Assembly: GCA_905339235.1 (NCBI GenBank) | Contig: CAJPFG010000001.1 | Span: 1 to 64,000 of the forward strand | Length of the DNA stretch: 64,000 nucleotides | From: Phycisphaerales bacterium | Lineage (GTDB): Bacteria > Planctomycetota > Phycisphaerae > Phycisphaerales > UBA1924 | Direction of reading: 5' to 3' | Shown: piece after piece, positions 15,758-23,602 of the stretch | How positions within the stretch are numbered: position 1 is the first letter of the stretch | Layout of the letters: every line of letters starts with the position of its first letter | Made by a program: the position numbers and the translations under genes | The notes under the pieces: model-generated | Database searches by the model: none | What the model was told of the DNA's origin: nothing | What the model saw: the letters and a program-made list of their open reading frames with translations, nothing else

Positions 15758-16862
15758 GTGATCCTCCATGCCGTCTCCGCGGGTGCCAGGAGAAGAGCAG
15801 CGCAACTCCCAGCGCGGAGAAGCCCGGGGAGGGCACCGCAGACGCGACTCGAAATCCGAAGTCGAAAGTCGACCAGCCTGGATAATCGCCGCCCCAAGCA
15901 TTCAGCAGGTCGAGACCGCGCCCTCCGGTCCAGTAGCTCCCATCGAAAAGCCGAGCCGTCGGCCAGATCCCGCTTGTGAGGAGCGCTTCTTCGGTCCATT
16001 CCGTTGTGCCACCCGCAATATCAAACAAGCCCCAGGGGCTCTGCACAGTCGGGTAGGCGCCGAGCGGTACCGAGAAAGGGCTGTAGCCCGGGAAAGTGAT
16101 GTTGTCCCATCCGGCGTTGGCTTGGGCCAACGGGCCATCGGGATCCGGCCCTGGAAGTCCCGAGGCGCGGACCCGGACACCGGGTGGGCCATACGGCGGT
16201 TGCACGTCGCTGGTGTTCCCGCAGCGCCACCACCCACCCACGGAGCCGTCCGGGTTTAGTTTGCTCGGGTCGTAGTGCCCCGCCTTGAGCCACTCGTCCC
16301 ACGAGGGAATCCAGTATCGCGCACCTGGATGATGAGTTAACTGATCCGTGTACCCGATCGGGGCGAGGCCGAACGTGCTCACGTCGTAGGCCCCGTCAAG
16401 GAACGCCTCGCGCCCGTTGCCGCGGTCGTTGGTCAGCCAGTTGCAGTACATCGCGGCCATCCGCCAGGAGATATTGCCCGTGGGGAGCATCTCGTTGCCC
16501 GCTGGAACTCTCCAACGCAGCCCGCCGGGGGTGTTGGGAGTTGTGCTCACCGCGCCCCAGAAGGTCGGGGGAATCAGGTGCGGAAGTCGGTCATCCGCCG
16601 GGCGGTCGAACGCCGCGTTAAAAAAATCGCACCATTGCTGCGTCGTGACCTCGAACCTCCCAATTCGGTACTCGTAAACCACACCGCCGCGGCCGATGAC
16701 GCGAGGGTCTTGATCTGGGGGCACGAACGAACTGTCTACCGGCGTGTTCCCCGGTGCCCCGATGGTGACGAAGTCAATGCCCGAAGGGTCGGGCTGGGCC
16801 GTGGCAAGTGCGGGGGCACCCGCCAAGGCGACCGAGAACACGATGGAGCTGCGCAGAACCAT
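15693..16862 (-). CDS. Secreted FGE/SUMF1-like protein with a sorting-type C-terminus
   Basis: A 389-residue protein with a signal peptide (MVLRSSIVFSVALAGAPALA). Residues 55-340 fit the formylglycine-generating-enzyme-like sulfatase-modifying fold: YEYRIGRFEVTTQQWCDFFN, MAAMYCNWLTNDRGNGREAF, RYWIPSWDEWLKAGHYDPSK, and GLFDIAGGTTEWTEEALL with FDFGFRVAS near the end. Many family members bind ligands rather than make formylglycine, so activity is uncertain. Near the C-terminus PSPGFSALGVALLFSWHPRRR resembles a PEP-CTERM-type sorting signal, but the frame then runs on 24 residues (HGGSHAMDRD...), over the start and ribosome site of the next gene. A frameshift near 15770 would restore a normal tail end. 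Confidence 0.78.
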   Translation of the reverse strand: MVLRSSIVFSVALAGAPALATAQPDPSGIDFVTIGAPGNTPVDSSFVPPDQDPRVIGRGGVVYEYRIGRFEVTTQQWCDFFNAAFDRPADDRLPHLIPPTFWGAVSTTPNTPGGLRWRVPAGNEMLPTGNISWRMAAMYCNWLTNDRGNGREAFLDGAYDVSTFGLAPIGYTDQLTHHPGARYWIPSWDEWLKAGHYDPSKLNPDGSVGGWWRCGNTSDVQPPYGPPGVRVRASGLPGPDPDGPLAQANAGWDNITFPGYSPFSVPLGAYPTVQSPWGLFDIAGGTTEWTEEALLTSGIWPTARLFDGSYWTGGRGLDLLNAWGGDYPGWSTFDFGFRVASAVPSPGFSALGVALLFSWHPRRRHGGSHAMDRDDRLMLRSRRMARGEC

Positions 16863-17112
16863 GCTTTGATCTCCTGTGGCGTCGATTCAAGTATGCCACA
16901 GGAACGTCGCTCCGCCACCAAACCGCGCTCGCGGCTTGATTCGGCCAGCGACTGCATGGATTTGCTGCAAATATCGGACCATTCGGTGTGAAGACTGCGA
17001 GCCGCCTACGGCCCTTGGGGGGCAGGTTTGACGGCTGGCTTTCTCACCGCTGAGGCGCAGGCCCGTTCCTTGCTCCCGAGTTTGAGTGAAAGCCGAACGA
17101 TCTTTGGCGCCC

Positions 17113-18270
17113 TTATCCCAACTTCTTGAGCCGCATCTGGAGTTCGTCGGCGTTGGGGGTGGCTTCCATGGCCACGCGGACGTGGATGTACTCCTGCTCG
17201 ACTAGTTCCACCAGGCTCTGGTTGAAGTCCTTCATGCCGGTCTGGCGGGCTTCGACGCTCTTGAGGTACTCGCGCAGTTCGCCCTCGCGGCTTTCGAGGA
17301 TGTGCTTGCGCACGACGGTGTTGTTGATCAGGATTTCCAGCCCCGGGATTCGGGGGATCTCCGGCCGCAGCGTGGGGAGGAGTTTCTGGTAGACGAACGC
17401 CCGCATCTGATACCCCAGGATGCGGCGGACCTGCTCCACCTCTTCCTGTTCGAACAGACCGTAGATTCGGCTGAAGGTCTGCGTCGTGCTCGACGCGTGG
17501 ATGGTGCCGTACACCAGGTGGCCGGTTTCGGCGGCGTGCAGCGCGGCCTCGAACGTCTCGTTATCGCGCATCTCGCCGACCAGCACGATGTCCGGGTTTT
17601 CGCGGACCAGGGCGCGGAGAGCGATCTTGAAGTCCAGGCAGTCGATGCCGATCTCGCGCTGGTTGATCGTGGACTTCTTGTCCACGAAGATGTACTCGAT
17701 CGGGTCCTCGATGGTGACGATGTGCACGGGCTTGCGCTCGTTCACGTAGTCGAGCATCGCGGCGATGGTCGTTGACTTGCCCGAGCCCGTGACGCCGCTG
17801 AGCAGCACGATGCCCTGCGGCTGCATGGCGATGTCGGACATGCTCGGCGGAAGGTAGAGTTCCTCGAAGCGGCGGATCTTGCTGGTGATCAGGCGGCAGG
17901 CCGCGGAGAGCCGGCCCCGGGCCTGGAACAGGTTCACGCGGAAACGGTTGTGGTCGTCGTAGTCGTACGCGAAGTCCACCGAGCCGAGTTTGTGGAGATC
18001 GCCGAACTGCTCTTCGGAGAGGATGCTGTTGGCGATCTGCCAGAACTCCTCCGTCGTGACCGCCTCGGTATCCAGACCCTTGAGCGCGCCGCGCAGGCGG
18101 ATCTTGGGCACCTGCTCGGACTTGATGATGAGGTCGGAGGCCTCGAACTTGATCGCGGCCTGAAGGAACCGGCCCCAGCGCGTCGCGTGCGGGTCGGACT
18201 TCTTTTTGCGGCCCATCGAGATGTGCCCGACTTCGCGGGCGGATGATTGCGGTTCGGTATCAACGCTCAT
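17113..18270 (-). CDS. pilT: Type IV pilus retraction ATPase PilT
   Basis: A 385-residue protein. All PilT motifs are intact: Walker A SGVTGSGKSTT near residue 160, the Asp box VTIEDPIEY, Walker B NPDIVLVGEMRD near residue 230, and the His box GHLVYGTIHASS. The N-terminal domain has FEASDLIIKSEQVPKIRLRG. It hydrolyses ATP to depolymerise the pilus, giving twitching or DNA uptake. ATG 18270 begins MSVDTEPQSS; the frame is open far upstream without family resemblance, and the ribosome site is weak, so the start is moderately sure. Pilus partners nearby are only the prepilin peptidase (38580-39938) and a prepilin-like protein (27057-27857). Confidence 0.93.
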   Translation of the reverse strand: MSVDTEPQSSAREVGHISMGRKKKSDPHATRWGRFLQAAIKFEASDLIIKSEQVPKIRLRGALKGLDTEAVTTEEFWQIANSILSEEQFGDLHKLGSVDFAYDYDDHNRFRVNLFQARGRLSAACRLITSKIRRFEELYLPPSMSDIAMQPQGIVLLSGVTGSGKSTTIAAMLDYVNERKPVHIVTIEDPIEYIFVDKKSTINQREIGIDCLDFKIALRALVRENPDIVLVGEMRDNETFEAALHAAETGHLVYGTIHASSTTQTFSRIYGLFEQEEVEQVRRILGYQMRAFVYQKLLPTLRPEIPRIPGLEILINNTVVRKHILESREGELREYLKSVEARQTGMKDFNQSLVELVEQEYIHVRVAMEATPNADELQMRLKKLG

Positions 18271-18551
18271 CGCTGGACGACCCTTGTGCTTGGAAGAACT
18301 CTCCGGAGCCCCGGACGACGGCGTCGGAGAGTTCCGTTCCTGAACGACGGTAGTATCGAGCGACAAGAATAACCTCCAAAACCTCTGGCCGCGAGGGGGT
18401 GCTCGCACAAATGTCGGGATGTTGAACCAGGTCCCACCGGGGCTCGCCGGTGCGCGCACGCGCTCCGGGCAGGGCAGTCGATTCGCAGGCCGCGCCGGAT
18501 GGTTCCACCCGGAACCGGGGTTCCCCTCAATGCGTCCGAGTTCCGTCAGGG

Positions 18552-19115
18552 TCACCGCCGCCACGTGGAATCCGGGCGCTTTTTCCCGAAGTCGCTCGGC
18601 ACGCCGCGCTGCTCGAAGGGGACCAGGTCGCGGGGTGTCAGGCCCAACTCCATCAGCACGAACTTCCGGCCGCACTCCGGACAACGAATGAACTGCTTGG
18701 CGGGGTCGGGGTCGGCGCCGATCGTTTGGATCGGGACGCCCAGCAGGCTCTGTCTGCATTTGCGGCACCGGGCGCGGTGCACCTCGTCTTTCAGCCCGAG
18801 GTAAATACCCAGGTCCCTCACCAGCAGCGGAACGGCGACCGCCACCAGCACCGTCGTGATCACCAGGAAGATCGCCTTCCCGTCCGCGGACCGCGGAAGG
18901 GGCACCACGTCGTGAACGCCGGGCACGAACTCCATGACTCCCAGCACCAGCAGCGGCCACGCCACCAGCATTGCAAGCCCGAGCACAAGCGGCACGCGGC
19001 TGGTCAGCCATGGCCGGTGAATGAACGCGCGATCGACGTACATCCGGCATTCGGCATCGGACATGCCGTCGAACTCCGCGAACGCTCGGTATGGTTTGGA
19101 GAACGGCAGTCTCAT
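18552..19115 (-). CDS. Two-TM membrane protein with zinc ribbon
   Basis: A hypothetical protein of 187 residues. An N-terminal segment (RAFAEFDGMSDAECRMYVDRAF) is followed by two membrane helices (LVLGLAMLVAWPLLVLGVMEF; FLVITTVLVAVAVPLLVRDL) and a cytoplasmic ribbon with CRKC about 10 residues after the second helix and CPEC 26 residues on. It is clearly a paralog of the adjacent upstream gene, which has the same RAF-x-x-D-x-x-T/S-x-A-E start and helix-ribbon order. ATG 19115 is chosen by alignment to that paralog; an in-frame GTG at 19169 would extend into it. Function unknown. Confidence 0.7.
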   Translation of the reverse strand: MRLPFSKPYRAFAEFDGMSDAECRMYVDRAFIHRPWLTSRVPLVLGLAMLVAWPLLVLGVMEFVPGVHDVVPLPRSADGKAIFLVITTVLVAVAVPLLVRDLGIYLGLKDEVHRARCRKCRQSLLGVPIQTIGADPDPAKQFIRCPECGRKFVLMELGLTPRDLVPFEQRGVPSDFGKKRPDSTWRR

Positions 19116-19131
19116 GGAATGACCGACACGG

Positions 19132-19707
19132 TCACGAAGGAACGGCCTCTCCCAGTTCCGATACTTCACATACCGCGCCGCACCGGGCGCACTTCACCGG
19201 ATGGCGCCCCGGGTGGAATGGGCCGAAAGGCTGGTGGCAGTTCGGGCACGCGGCGTGAACCATCCGTCGGGCCAGCACGTTTCCATCCGGCAGCGGCGGG
19301 CTCAGCAGGTGCGATCGCGCGCCGCATCGCGGGCAGCCCACGCGCCCCGCGACGAACGGCAGCCCGATCAGGTTTTCGCCGCAGCGATGACAATGCGCAT
19401 CCCGAAGTTCCTTTCGAACCGCGATCGCGAGCCAGATATCGCGGAACACAAGCCCCAGCAGAAGGACCACGCCCGCGGACGCCGTGTAGGGCGCCAACTC
19501 TCGCAGCGCTTCCGGCCGCTCCAGGCCCATCATCGATCCGGCGAAATGGCCGCACACAACCGTCAGGGCCAATCCCACGAGCACGGCCAGCCAGACGGGG
19601 GGGCCATGCCGAGAAGCGGCGCGCCCGAGGATCTGCGCCCGCTCCGCCTCCGTGTAGGGGTCCAACGCCGAGAAAGCCCGGTGCAGGATGAGGAGCGGGA
19701 GTTTCAT
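19132..19707 (-). CDS. Two-TM membrane protein with two zinc ribbons, paralog of the next gene
   Basis: A hypothetical protein of 191 residues. It begins MKLPLLILHRAFSALDPYTE, has two hydrophobic helices (VWLAVLVGLALTVVCGHFAG; SAGVVLLLGLVFRDIWLAIA), then CHRC/CPRC and CPNC/CARC, eight cysteines that can hold two zinc ions. It sits 16 bases upstream of its paralog, consistent with a tandem duplication in which the second ribbon was gained or lost. Zinc-ribbon membrane proteins of this style are frequent in Phycisphaerae and have no known role. Confidence 0.72.
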   Translation of the reverse strand: MKLPLLILHRAFSALDPYTEAERAQILGRAASRHGPPVWLAVLVGLALTVVCGHFAGSMMGLERPEALRELAPYTASAGVVLLLGLVFRDIWLAIAVRKELRDAHCHRCGENLIGLPFVAGRVGCPRCGARSHLLSPPLPDGNVLARRMVHAACPNCHQPFGPFHPGRHPVKCARCGAVCEVSELGEAVPS

Positions 19708-20140
19708 GGCGCGTGATGTTATGGTGATTCCGGGTTCCGAGGAAGGCGTGGGCTCCGCCGCGGGGAGTGCGCAATGGTTCCGTGTGCGGCGAGCGCGCGG
19801 GCTTGGGCGGATCGTTTTTGAATGGGCTTCAATAATGCTGCTCGCCGCGCGACGGTCAGATGCATGTTTCGGGCGTCGCGAAGCAAAGAAACATCAGGAG
19901 GCCGAGGAAAACGGGGGTCATGAGTTGCCAATGAGCCAGCGCCCTCAGCATGCCGCACGGCACGATGGCACCGGCGATCGCCCTCCCCGCTTGCGTTGTG
20001 CGCCGAGTTCGAGGGCTTTCGCGTGGCGCTGAGGCTGCTGCGTTCCGTACTGGCAAGCCCAAAGCGGCATGTGCAGTGCCACCCTGTGCGTTCGCTTTTC
20101 TCTCTGTGCCTCCGCGGCTCGGTGGTGAATACGCTGACGC
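19708..20140. other. Long spacer with probable relict and dispersed repeat sequence
   Basis: No convincing gene. On the minus strand a hydrophobic stretch ending ALAHWQLMTPVFLGLLMFLC at 19856-19945 could be a short membrane peptide but has no good start. At 20095-20129 there is a segment containing CTCTGTGCCTCCGCGGCTCG, similar to a short motif I recall as recurring between genes in many environmental bacterial genomes (knowledge from memory, not checked). The short-chain dehydrogenase start follows at 20141 without a clear ribosome site. Confidence 0.4.
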
Positions 20141-20818
20141 ATGACATGCACGTACTTGATCACGGGGGCGAATCGCGGGCTTGGGCTGGAGTTTTCGAGG
20201 CAACTGGCCGCGCGGGGGGATCGCGTGATTGCGGTGGTGCGGAGGGAGGACGCGGCGGGGGGGGTGGCGGCTCTCGCTGCGCGGGTGGTTGTTGCGGAAG
20301 TGACGGACGCGGCGGGGGTGGAGGCGCTGGGGCGGGAGGTTGCCGGCGAGAAGGTCGATGTGCTCATCAACAACGCGGGGGTGAGTTCGGAGGGGAAGAC
20401 GCTGGCGGGCGTGACGGCCGGGGAGATGGAGCGGGTGTTTCGGGTGAACTCGACGGCGCCGCTGATGGTGACGCGGGCGGCGCTGCCGGCGCTGCGGGCG
20501 GGTGGGCGGAGGTTGGTGGTGAACATCTCGAGCCAGTTGGCGAGCATCGCGAACAACACCGGCGGGTCGAGTTACGCGTACCGCGCGAGCAAGTGTGCGC
20601 TCAACATGCTGACGACGTGCCTGGCGAACGAGTTCCGCGGCGAGGGTCTCTGCTTCGTCGCGATGCACCCGGGGTGGGTCAAGACCGACATGGGCGGCCC
20701 GCAGGCCCCGATGACGCCGGAGCAGAGCGTGGGGTGGATGGTGAAGACCATCGACGGGTTAAGTATGGCGGAGAGCGGGCGGTTCTTGAACTATGACGGG
20801 AAGGGGTTGCCGTGGTAG
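20141..20818 (+). CDS. Short-chain dehydrogenase/reductase
   Basis: A 225-residue Rossmann-fold oxidoreductase. It has the classical SDR signature set: the coenzyme loop TGANRGLGLEFS at residues 8-19, INNAGVSS near residue 79, the catalytic serine in VVNISSQL and the YxxxK pair in YAYRASKCALN. The sequence resembles the C-factor/sniffer-like subgroup that uses NADPH; substrate unknown. No ribosome site is obvious at ATG 20141. The DNA at the 5' end is very G-rich. It stands alone: a palindromic element lies between its end and the next gene. Confidence 0.88.
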   Translation: MTCTYLITGANRGLGLEFSRQLAARGDRVIAVVRREDAAGGVAALAARVVVAEVTDAAGVEALGREVAGEKVDVLINNAGVSSEGKTLAGVTAGEMERVFRVNSTAPLMVTRAALPALRAGGRRLVVNISSQLASIANNTGGSSYAYRASKCALNMLTTCLANEFRGEGLCFVAMHPGWVKTDMGGPQAPMTPEQSVGWMVKTIDGLSMAESGRFLNYDGKGLPW

Positions 20819-20868
20819 GCGGGGCGAGGGGAAAGGGGAAAGGCGAAAGAGGCGGGGCGGGAAAGGCG

Positions 20869-20950
20869 GGAACCGCAGATTTCACAGATTGCGCAGATGG
20901 CCAAGATGAGCATTGATTGATCCGCGGGCATCTGCGGAATCTGCGGTTCC
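20869..20950. repeat. 82-bp nested palindromic element
   Basis: Perfect 13-bp outer inverted repeats, GGAACCGCAGATT (20869-20881) and AATCTGCGGTTCC (20938-20950), enclose perfect 8-bp inner repeats, CGCAGATG (20892-20899) and CATCTGCG (20929-20936). The units CGCAGAT/ATCTGCG recur several times. It has the form of a dispersed intergenic palindrome, and could fold as a long hairpin. It extends an open frame upstream of the next gene and so explains a spurious N-terminus there. Confidence 0.8.
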
Positions 20951-21018
20951 TCCGGTTTGGCCGTGGCGTGCAACCGGGGCCGGTGCGGCGCGGTAGGCTG
21001 TGGGACCGGAGGTGTCGC

Positions 21019-22794
21019 ATGCGTGGGACTTTCGTGGCGGGTTTTGGCGCGTGTTCGGCGATCTTCGCGGCCGCGGCGTTCGGGCAGCCGGCGCCGGAGC
21101 GCGTCGAGTGGCTCAAGGCCCACTCGATGCCCTTCGAGTTCGACGACGCGGGGCACGGGTTCAAGGACCTGGAGCCGCTCAAGGCGTGGATCGGCGATGC
21201 GAGGATCGTCTCGCTGGGGGAGCCCACGCACGGCACGCGGGAGTGCTTCCAGTTCAAGCACCGCCTGACCGAGTTCCTCGCGTCGGAGATGGGGTTCACG
21301 ATCTTCTCGATCGAGGCCAGCATGCCGGAGGCGTGCATGCTGACGGACTACGTGCTTGGCGGGGAAGGTGACCCGCGGAAACTCATCGCGGGGATGTACT
21401 TCTGGACGTGGAACACCGAGGAAGTGCTCGACATGGTTGAGTGGATGCGGAGGTTCAACGCCGAGGAGAAGGCGAAGGGGAGCGGCAAGCGGATCATCTT
21501 CACCGGCTTCGACATGCAGGAGGACAAAGTCGCCATGCGGCTCGCGACGGAGTTTGTCGCAAAGGTGGATGCGGAGTACTTGCCGACACTGAGCGAGAAG
21601 TATGACAAAGCCGCGAGCGCGGAGGCGACGGCGGGGCCGGCGTCGGGGAACGGCATTCTCGTCGGCACCTTCCCCGTGGACATGGCCAAGGGCAAGAAGA
21701 TCACCTTCGGCGGGCAGATCAAGACCAAGGGGGTGGGGCAGTTCGCTGGGCTGTGGTGGCGGGCGGATGGTCCCAAGGGGCCGCTGGCGTTCAACAACAT
21801 GCAGGGGCTCGCGATCCGCGGCGACACGGACTGGAAACGCCACGAGTTCTCGCTCGATATCCCCGCGGAAACGATCAACATCAACTTCGGGGTGCTGGTG
21901 GTGGGCGGGGGCACGGCGTGGTTCGACGGGCTGACCCTCGATATCGGGAACACGAGCTTCCGCAACCCGGAGATGTTCGACCTGGACTTCGAGGGCGAGG
22001 ACCACGCGGGGCTGACGGTCACGACCCCGGCCACGCGGGCGTGGGTGGTGAAGGAGGGCGCGGCGTCGGGGGCGCAGTGTCTGAGGGTGGTTACGCAGGC
22101 GCAGGCGCCGGTGCGGGCGGATGGGGTGTCGAAGAAGGACGCCGTGGCGATTGCGGAGGAGGTCTTGAAGCACCTGACGGACCATGAGGCGACGTACGCA
22201 GAGCAGGTGGGGAAGGGCGCGGCGGCGGACGGCGTGCAGCACGCGCGGGTCGTCGTGCAGTGCTTCCGGAGCGAGGCGCTCATGGAGGGCGGCGATGAGA
22301 TGATGGCCGACGAGTGGGGGCGCGACGCGTCGATGGCCGCAAACGTGGGGTGGCTGCTGAGGCGGTACCCGGGGGAGAAGATCGTGCTGTGGGCCCACAA
22401 CGGGCACGTGGGGCGGTCGCGATGGTCGCAGGGGAGTTACCTCGAGAAGATGTTTCCCGGCGAGATGGTGGTGGTGGGCTTCGCAACCGGGCGCGGCCAG
22501 TACCAGGCCATCGGAAACGGCGGGTTGACCTCGCACGAACTGCTGCCCCCCCGCGACGGCACGCTGGAGTGGCACTTGGACGGGATGGGCCTGCTGCGGG
22601 CGATCGTGGACCTGCGCCGGGCGGCCGAGGGCGATGTGGCGAGCGGGTGGCTGCGAGAGCCCGTGTCGTTCCGGCTGATCGGGGCGTTGGCGATGCCCAA
22701 GGAGCAGTTCTTCCCGCGGACCGTGGCGGATGAGTTTGATCTCATGGTGTGGCAGGCGGAGACCACGCGGGCTCGGCCGCTGGGGGGGAGGTAG
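21019..22794 (+). CDS. Secreted erythromycin-esterase-family protein with inserted domain
   Basis: A 591-residue protein. ATG 21019 has GGAGGTG upstream and starts a signal peptide (MRGTFVAGFGACSAIFAAAAF). The esterase-fold motifs are RIVSLGEPTHGTRECFQFKH near residue 68 and KIVLWAHNGHVGRSRW near residue 457; these His/Glu-bearing segments form the EreA-type active site. Between about residues 205 and 360 there is an inserted beta-rich domain (GKKITFGGQIKTKGVGQFAG, FNNMQGLAIRGDTDWKRHEF, GTAWFDGLTLDIGN) resembling a carbohydrate-binding jelly roll. Macrolide hydrolysis is not implied; most distant members have unknown ester or amide substrates. It has no close operon partner. Confidence 0.8.
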   Translation: MRGTFVAGFGACSAIFAAAAFGQPAPERVEWLKAHSMPFEFDDAGHGFKDLEPLKAWIGDARIVSLGEPTHGTRECFQFKHRLTEFLASEMGFTIFSIEASMPEACMLTDYVLGGEGDPRKLIAGMYFWTWNTEEVLDMVEWMRRFNAEEKAKGSGKRIIFTGFDMQEDKVAMRLATEFVAKVDAEYLPTLSEKYDKAASAEATAGPASGNGILVGTFPVDMAKGKKITFGGQIKTKGVGQFAGLWWRADGPKGPLAFNNMQGLAIRGDTDWKRHEFSLDIPAETININFGVLVVGGGTAWFDGLTLDIGNTSFRNPEMFDLDFEGEDHAGLTVTTPATRAWVVKEGAASGAQCLRVVTQAQAPVRADGVSKKDAVAIAEEVLKHLTDHEATYAEQVGKGAAADGVQHARVVVQCFRSEALMEGGDEMMADEWGRDASMAANVGWLLRRYPGEKIVLWAHNGHVGRSRWSQGSYLEKMFPGEMVVVGFATGRGQYQAIGNGGLTSHELLPPRDGTLEWHLDGMGLLRAIVDLRRAAEGDVASGWLREPVSFRLIGALAMPKEQFFPRTVADEFDLMVWQAETTRARPLGGR

Positions 22795-22796
22795 GC

Positions 22797-22900
22797 GAAC
22801 GGCGGGGGAGGGGAAGGGGAAAGGCGAGAGGCGGGGGAGAGTGGCAGAGAGGGAGAGTGGGGGGTTGGGAGAGGGAGAGAATGGGAAGGTTGGGGCGAGA
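22797..22900 (+). repeat. Purine-rich low-complexity tract
   Basis: About 100 bases consisting almost only of G and A in imperfect repeats of GGGGAGAG, GAGGGAGAG and GGGAAGG type, between the esterase-like gene and apaG. It could form a triplex or be a slippage-prone region. No gene is encoded. Confidence 0.7.
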
Positions 22901-22933
22901 GGTATTGGAGGAACGTGGTCGGGGAGATACACT

Positions 22934-23338
22934 TTGAGCGTGAGTACCGCCACAAAACCGCTGGGATCGACGTGCGTGACGCGAGGCTTCAAGGTTGAAG
23001 TGAAGCCCGAGTATCTGCCGGAGCACAGCCGTCCCGATCAGCGGAAGTACGTCTTCGGATACCGGATTCGGATCACCAACGAGGGGCGTGAGCGGGCGCA
23101 ACTCAAGAGCCGGCACTGGGTGATCGTGGATGCCGACGGGGATCGGCACGATGTCGTGGGCGAGGGTGTCGTCGGGCACCAGCCGGAACTCGGACCGGGG
23201 CAGGCCTTCGAGTACACGAGTTACTGCCCGCTCGAGACGCCGTGGGGCACGATGGAAGGCTCGTACACGCTGCTGGGCGACGGCGGGCAGACGATCGAGA
23301 TTTCGGTGGCGCGGTTCTTTCTCGTGGCGAACGAGTGA
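22934..23338 (+). CDS. apaG: ApaG domain protein
   Basis: A 134-residue protein with the single immunoglobulin-like ApaG fold. Diagnostic stretches are FGYRIRITNEGRERAQLKSR, HWVIVDADGD, VVGHQPELGPGQAFEYTSYC and PWGTMEGSYTLLGDGG. In other bacteria ApaG is linked to cobalt/magnesium resistance and often lies beside ksgA-apaH; here neither is present. TTG 22934 has GGGGAGA at 8 bases, but GTG 22940 is an equally acceptable start. Upstream is a 100-base purine-rich tract. Confidence 0.9.
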   Translation: MSVSTATKPLGSTCVTRGFKVEVKPEYLPEHSRPDQRKYVFGYRIRITNEGRERAQLKSRHWVIVDADGDRHDVVGEGVVGHQPELGPGQAFEYTSYCPLETPWGTMEGSYTLLGDGGQTIEISVARFFLVANE

Positions 23339-23401
23339 GGAGGCCGGCGAGTGGTGAGACAGTGAGACGACCGAAACATCCGAGTCGCCTACGGTTTCCG
23401 C

Positions 23402-23602
23402 ATGAACGTGGTTGTGAATGGCGCGAAGACCGACCTGCCGGACGGCACGACGGTGCGTGCCCTGATCGAGCGCCTGGAACTGGGCAAGGCGGCGTGCGCG
23501 GCGGAAGTGAACAAGCGGCTAGTGCCGCGGCGGGAGCAGGAGTCGCGTGAACTGCGAGATGGTGACGTGGTGGAGGTCGTGAGTTTGGTGGGGGGCGGAT
23601 GA
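23402..23602 (+). CDS. thiS: Sulfur carrier protein ThiS
   Basis: A 66-residue ubiquitin-fold protein that carries the thiazole sulfur as a C-terminal thiocarboxylate. It begins MNVVVNGAKTDLPDGTTVRA, has CAAEVNKRLVPRR, and ends SLVGGG, so the C-terminal Gly-Gly is present. The stop overlaps the next gene by ATGA. The expected partner thiG is one gene further on. Confidence 0.93.
   Translation: MNVVVNGAKTDLPDGTTVRALIERLELGKAACAAEVNKRLVPRREQESRELRDGDVVEVVSLVGGG

Noticed and set aside
21019..22794. Erythromycin resistance gene
   Set aside because: The fold is shared, but the sequence is a distant secreted branch with an inserted domain; no evidence for macrolide hydrolysis.
23339..23401. TPP riboswitch upstream of thiS
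   Set aside because: Only 63 bases, with no CTGAGA or other thi-box core visible.
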